Source: Candidatus Gastranaerophilales bacterium
GTDB taxonomy: Bacteria; Cyanobacteriota; Vampirovibrionia; Gastranaerophilales; Gastranaerophilaceae
DNA length: 64,000 bases
Assembly: GCA_900769355.1 (NCBI GenBank)
Contig: CAAGGG010000015.1
Coordinates: 16,286 to 80,285 of the forward strand
Direction: 5' to 3'
Shown: positions 61,659 through 64,000 of the stretch, in pieces
Layout of the letters: each line of letters starts with the position of its first letter
Numbering within the stretch: the stretch's first letter is position 1
The notes under the pieces: model-generated
The model's input: the letters and a program-made list of their open reading frames with translations, nothing else
Told to the model about the DNA's origin: nothing
Database searches by the model: none
Position numbers and translations under genes: made by a program

Positions 61659-61687
61659 ATAATATTACAAAATATTAATATTGTCTA
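61659..61687 (-). promoter_or_regulatory. Sigma70-like promoter of the small hydrophobic ORF
   Basis: On the minus strand TAGACA (61687-61682), 17-base spacer, TATTAT (61664-61659). Start predicted near 61652. Confidence 0.6.
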
Positions 61688-61728
61688 TATAGTATATTTA
61701 GTGACGGGTGAGGGGTTCTAGCTTTTTA

Positions 61729-62319
61729 TTATTTATAATTTTTCAAAAATTCCAGCACATTTCTCAGTGCTTTACCTCTGTGCGAAATTTTATTCTTTTC
61801 TTCTTCTGAAAGTTCGGCAATCGTAACTTCTTGCACTTGCGATTGAAGTGAGAGGGTTGGAATAAACACAGGATCATACCCAAAACCGTTTGTGCCGGAT
61901 TGTTTTCTTGCAATTTCTCCATGGCATTCGCCACGAGTTTGAAAAACTATTTCGCCATCTGGGTTCACGATTGTCATTGCACAAACAAATTTGGCTTTAC
62001 GATTTTCTTTGTCGCTCATTGCATTTAGCAATTTGTCAATTCTTGCTTGTGGGGTGTCAGCGTACCTTGCTGAATATATCCCTGGGGCTCCATCAAGTGC
62101 TTCAACACAAAGACCAGAATCGTCAGCAAGAGCCATCATTCCACTAAGTTTTGCAGCTTCTTTGGCTTTGATATATGAATTTTCTTCAAAAGTTGTTCCA
62201 TCTTCTATCGGGTCAAAACCTTTCGGAGGCAAGACAAATTCAATGCCAGAACCTTTGGCAATGTCGTTTACTTCTTGGAGTTTATGCGGATTTGATGTTG
62301 CGAATACGATGTTAGTCAT
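61729..62319 (-). CDS. rdgB: XTP/dITP diphosphatase (Ham1/RdgB)
   Basis: 196 residues, normal. Cleans the nucleotide pool of ITP, dITP and XTP. VFATSNPHKLQEVN at the N-terminus, ALADDSGLCVEALDGAPGIYS, CHGEIARKQSGTNGFGYDPVF, and SHRGKALRNVLEFL at the C-terminus are all family signatures. Downstream of uppS on the same strand but separated by a repeat element. Confidence 0.96.
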   Translation of the reverse strand: MTNIVFATSNPHKLQEVNDIAKGSGIEFVLPPKGFDPIEDGTTFEENSYIKAKEAAKLSGMMALADDSGLCVEALDGAPGIYSARYADTPQARIDKLLNAMSDKENRKAKFVCAMTIVNPDGEIVFQTRGECHGEIARKQSGTNGFGYDPVFIPTLSLQSQVQEVTIAELSEEEKNKISHRGKALRNVLEFLKNYK

Positions 62320-62343
62320 TGGGAATTTCCTTATTTTTTATAG

Positions 62344-62456
62344 TAAATAGTGAGTGGTGAGTAGTGAATGGTGCTTATAACTCGCTTTGCTCGAAAAATA
62401 AATTTGGCGTAAGCCCGTAAAGGTCTACTCACTATTTCACTATTTACCATTCACTA
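62344..62456. repeat. (GTGAATG)n-ended element, copy 1, downstream of uppS
   Basis: Arms AATAGTGAGTGGTGAGTAGT and TTTCACTATTTACCATTCAC enclose the core CTTATAACTCGCTTTGCTCG, then AAAATAAATTT and GGTCTACT. Partner of 63242-63362. Confidence 0.85.
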
Positions 62457-62467
62457 TAAAAATAAAA

Positions 62468-63184
62468 TTACTTCCCAAACCTTCTTTGCCTACTATGAAA
62501 CTCTTCCACAGCATCAGCAAGCGAATTTTTGTCAAATTCAGGCCAATATTGTTTTGTAACAAGAATCTCAGAATATGCAATTTGCCACAAAAGGTAGTTA
62601 GAGATACGTTTTTCGCCACCTGTTCTGATTAGCAAATCAGGATCAGGAATTCCTTTTGTGTAAAGGTTTTGAGAAATCAATTCTTCTGTGATGTTTTCCG
62701 GCTTAATTCCTTGTTCTACTATTGATTTTACTGCGTGAACAATTTCGTCTCGCGCACCATAGTTAAAGGCGATTTGAAGATGGACTCCGGTATTATTTTT
62801 AGTTGTTTCAACAGAATTATTTAGGATTTTTTGAAGTTTTGGACTAAGCTTTTTAATGTCGCCGATAAAACTGATTACAACGCCTTCTGAGTGCATTTCT
62901 GCAAGTTCGTTTGTCAAAGTAATTGCAAGAAGTTCCATCAAAAAGTCAACTTCTTCCTTTTTTCTGTTCCAGTTTTCAGTCGAGAATGCGTAGACAGTCA
63001 GGTATTTAATCCCAAAATCTTTGCAAGCTCGAAGAGTTGCTTTCAGTGCGTCTACGCCTTTTTTATGTCCCATAGCGGACGGAAGATTTTTTTCTTTTGC
63101 CCAGCGGCGGTTTCCGTCCATAATTACTGCAATGTGTTGCAAATTTGTTTCTTTTACTATTTCAGCTGTTCTTATTTCGTTCAT
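62468..63184 (-). CDS. uppS: Undecaprenyl diphosphate synthase
   Basis: 238 residues from the ATG at 63184. Makes the C55 carrier for cell wall synthesis. IMDGNRRWAKEKNLPSAMGH (catalytic Asp and RRWA), YAFSTENWNRKKEEVDFLM, FNYGARDEIVHAV, and DPDLLIRTGGEKRISNYLLW are the five conserved regions. The frame extends upstream 36 codons through repeat DNA (HHSPLTTHHSPFT), which is not real coding; TATAAT lies 7 bases before the chosen ATG, so the mRNA may be leaderless. Confidence 0.93.
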   Translation of the reverse strand: MNEIRTAEIVKETNLQHIAVIMDGNRRWAKEKNLPSAMGHKKGVDALKATLRACKDFGIKYLTVYAFSTENWNRKKEEVDFLMELLAITLTNELAEMHSEGVVISFIGDIKKLSPKLQKILNNSVETTKNNTGVHLQIAFNYGARDEIVHAVKSIVEQGIKPENITEELISQNLYTKGIPDPDLLIRTGGEKRISNYLLWQIAYSEILVTKQYWPEFDKNSLADAVEEFHSRQRRFGK

Positions 63185-63241
63185 AATTTTCATTATAGGG
63201 CAAACATGAAAAAATGGAATAGGAAAGTGAGAAGTGACAAT

Positions 63242-63362
63242 TGTGAATGGTGAATGGTGAGTGGTGAGTGGTGAGTGGTGCTTATAGCTCACTTTGCTCG
63301 AAAATAAATTTTGATGAGATAACTTTTGTAATGGTCTACTTACTATTCACTATTCACTACTC
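63242..63362. repeat. (GTGAATG)n-ended element, copy 2, upstream of uppS
   Basis: Arms GTGAATGGTGAATGGTGAG and TATTCACTATTCACTACTCA enclose CTTATAGCTCACTTTGCTCG, then AAAATAAATTT and GGTCTACT. The central 25 or so bases match copy 1 almost exactly. Confidence 0.85.
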
Positions 63363-63402
63363 ACAAAAATATGAACTTTGCTTAACCTCTCTCCTCAAAT
63401 TA

Positions 63403-63431
63403 TTTACAAAAAAATTTGTTCATGTGATAAT
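63403..63431 (+). promoter_or_regulatory. Sigma70-like promoter of fusA
   Basis: TTTACA (63403-63408), 17-base spacer, GATAAT (63426-63431), then a leader of about 55 bases with AAAAAGG before the ATG. Confidence 0.6.
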
Positions 63432-63491
63432 ATTGTAGAAAGCTAAAAATATAATAGCGAATGTACACAATATAAAAAAGGAAAAAACAAA

Positions 63492-64000
63492 ATGGCTAGA
63501 CAAACTCCATTAGAAAAAATCAGAAACATTGGTATTGCCGCTCACATCGATGCAGGTAAAACCACTACAACTGAACGTATTTTGTTTTACACAGGTAAAA
63601 CTCATAAAATCGGCGAAACTCACGATGGTGCTGCCGTAACTGACTTTATGGAACAAGAAAAAGAACGTGGTATTACAATCCAATCAGCTGCTGTAACAGC
63701 TTCTTGGAAAGGTCACCAAATTAACATTATCGATACCCCGGGTCACGTTGACTTCACAATCGAAGTTGAACGTTCACTTCGTGTATTAGACGGTGTTGTT
63801 GCTGTATTCTGTGCAGTAGGTGGTGTTCAATCTCAATCTGAAACAGTTTGGAGACAAGCTAACAGATACGAAGTTCCACGTATGGTATTCGTAAACAAAA
63901 TGGACAGAACAGGTGCTGATTTCTACAGAGTTGTAGACCAAATCAAAACAAGATTAGGAGCTAACGCTGTTCCTATTCAATTGCCTATCGGTTCTGAAGA
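63492..64000 (+). CDS. fusA: Elongation factor G (5' part; runs off the window)
   Basis: First 169 codons present. GTPase that drives ribosomal translocation. G1 AAHIDAGKTTTTERIL, GITIQSAAVTASW, G3 DTPGHVDFTIEVERSLRVLDG, and G4 NKMDRTGADF are exact family motifs. It has its own promoter, and uppS lies divergently upstream instead of rpsL-rpsG, so it is not in a standard str operon in this genome (or is a second fusA copy). Confidence 0.97.
   Translation, partial: MARQTPLEKIRNIGIAAHIDAGKTTTTERILFYTGKTHKIGETHDGAAVTDFMEQEKERGITIQSAAVTASWKGHQINIIDTPGHVDFTIEVERSLRVLDGVVAVFCAVGGVQSQSETVWRQANRYEVPRMVFVNKMDRTGADFYRVVDQIKTRLGANAVPIQLPIGSE

Noticed and set aside
63185..63292. N-terminal extension of UppS (HHSPLTTHHSP...)
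   Set aside because: Encoded by the heptad repeat element; the family's usual start lies at 63184.

Overview
This looks like a chromosomal window from an AT-rich, flagellated, non-photosynthetic relative of the cyanobacteria, most probably order Gastranaerophilales (Vampirovibrionia/Melainabacteria). The clues are a Ycf45-type R3H ATPase, several pseudopilins with the FTLAEVLITLG signature, a TolC/PilT/lipoprotein diderm repertoire, and a flagellar cluster. This placement is inference from recognised families; no rRNA or tRNA gene was seen.

Layout. 1-1.6 kb: end of a sialic-acid-type pathway (partial neuB, neuA fused to a phosphatase). 1.8-5.9 kb: Ycf45-like ATPase, a repeat-rich gap and two unknown proteins. 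6-11 kb: ppdK, a pseudopilin behind a poly-G tract, era. 11-18 kb: an AMIN-like membrane protein, a sugar-binding lipoprotein, a frameshifted pseudopilin, pilT, recF. 18.3-24.8 kb: fliE-fliF-(fliG-like)-fliH-flhA-yidD. 25-32.7 kb: trhP/U32, yqeG, a putative HExxH protein, an ArsP_2-type transporter with TolC, aroQ, a candidate sRNA. 32.9-37 kb: bioF-bioG-bioC facing two pseudopilins. 37-38 kb: a gene-free block of nested palindromes and a MITE-like element. 38-42.5 kb: radA, a BlaI-type repressor operon with a serpin-like lipoprotein, a TrbI/VirB10-like protein. 42.5-44.8 kb: a small gene with a leaderless-type promoter, a REP-associated transposase (RAYT) with its REPs, an M16 peptidase. 45-49.3 kb: GT39-like protein, nanE, ROK kinase, UbiA-family prenyltransferase. 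49.5-58.7 kb: SH3-like secreted protein, pheT, GT2, a dicarboxylate symporter, ileS. 58.9-64 kb: a large unknown structural-type protein, a beheaded pilin, a candidate type I toxin-antitoxin locus, rdgB, uppS and the start of fusA.

Three signals stand out. (1) 61.38-61.69 kb: on the minus strand a 30-residue hydrophobic peptide with a near-perfect Shine-Dalgarno and its own sigma70-like promoter, opposed on the plus strand by a promoter and intrinsic terminator that would make an antisense RNA over the ORF; this looks like an undescribed type I toxin-antitoxin module. (2) Two pseudopilin genes carry 9 and 10 G tracts in the same early position, both out of frame as read, as expected of phase-variable contingency loci (or of sequencing error). 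(3) An active-looking REP/RAYT system: a RAYT gene flanked by identical REPs, with a third REP inserted in frame inside the transposase gene, amid at least half a dozen palindrome families, some nested and some inside coding sequence.

Several genes (25131, 35483, 42524, perhaps recF, nanE, uppS) have a -10 box 6-7 nt before the start codon and no Shine-Dalgarno, so leaderless mRNAs are probably common here.
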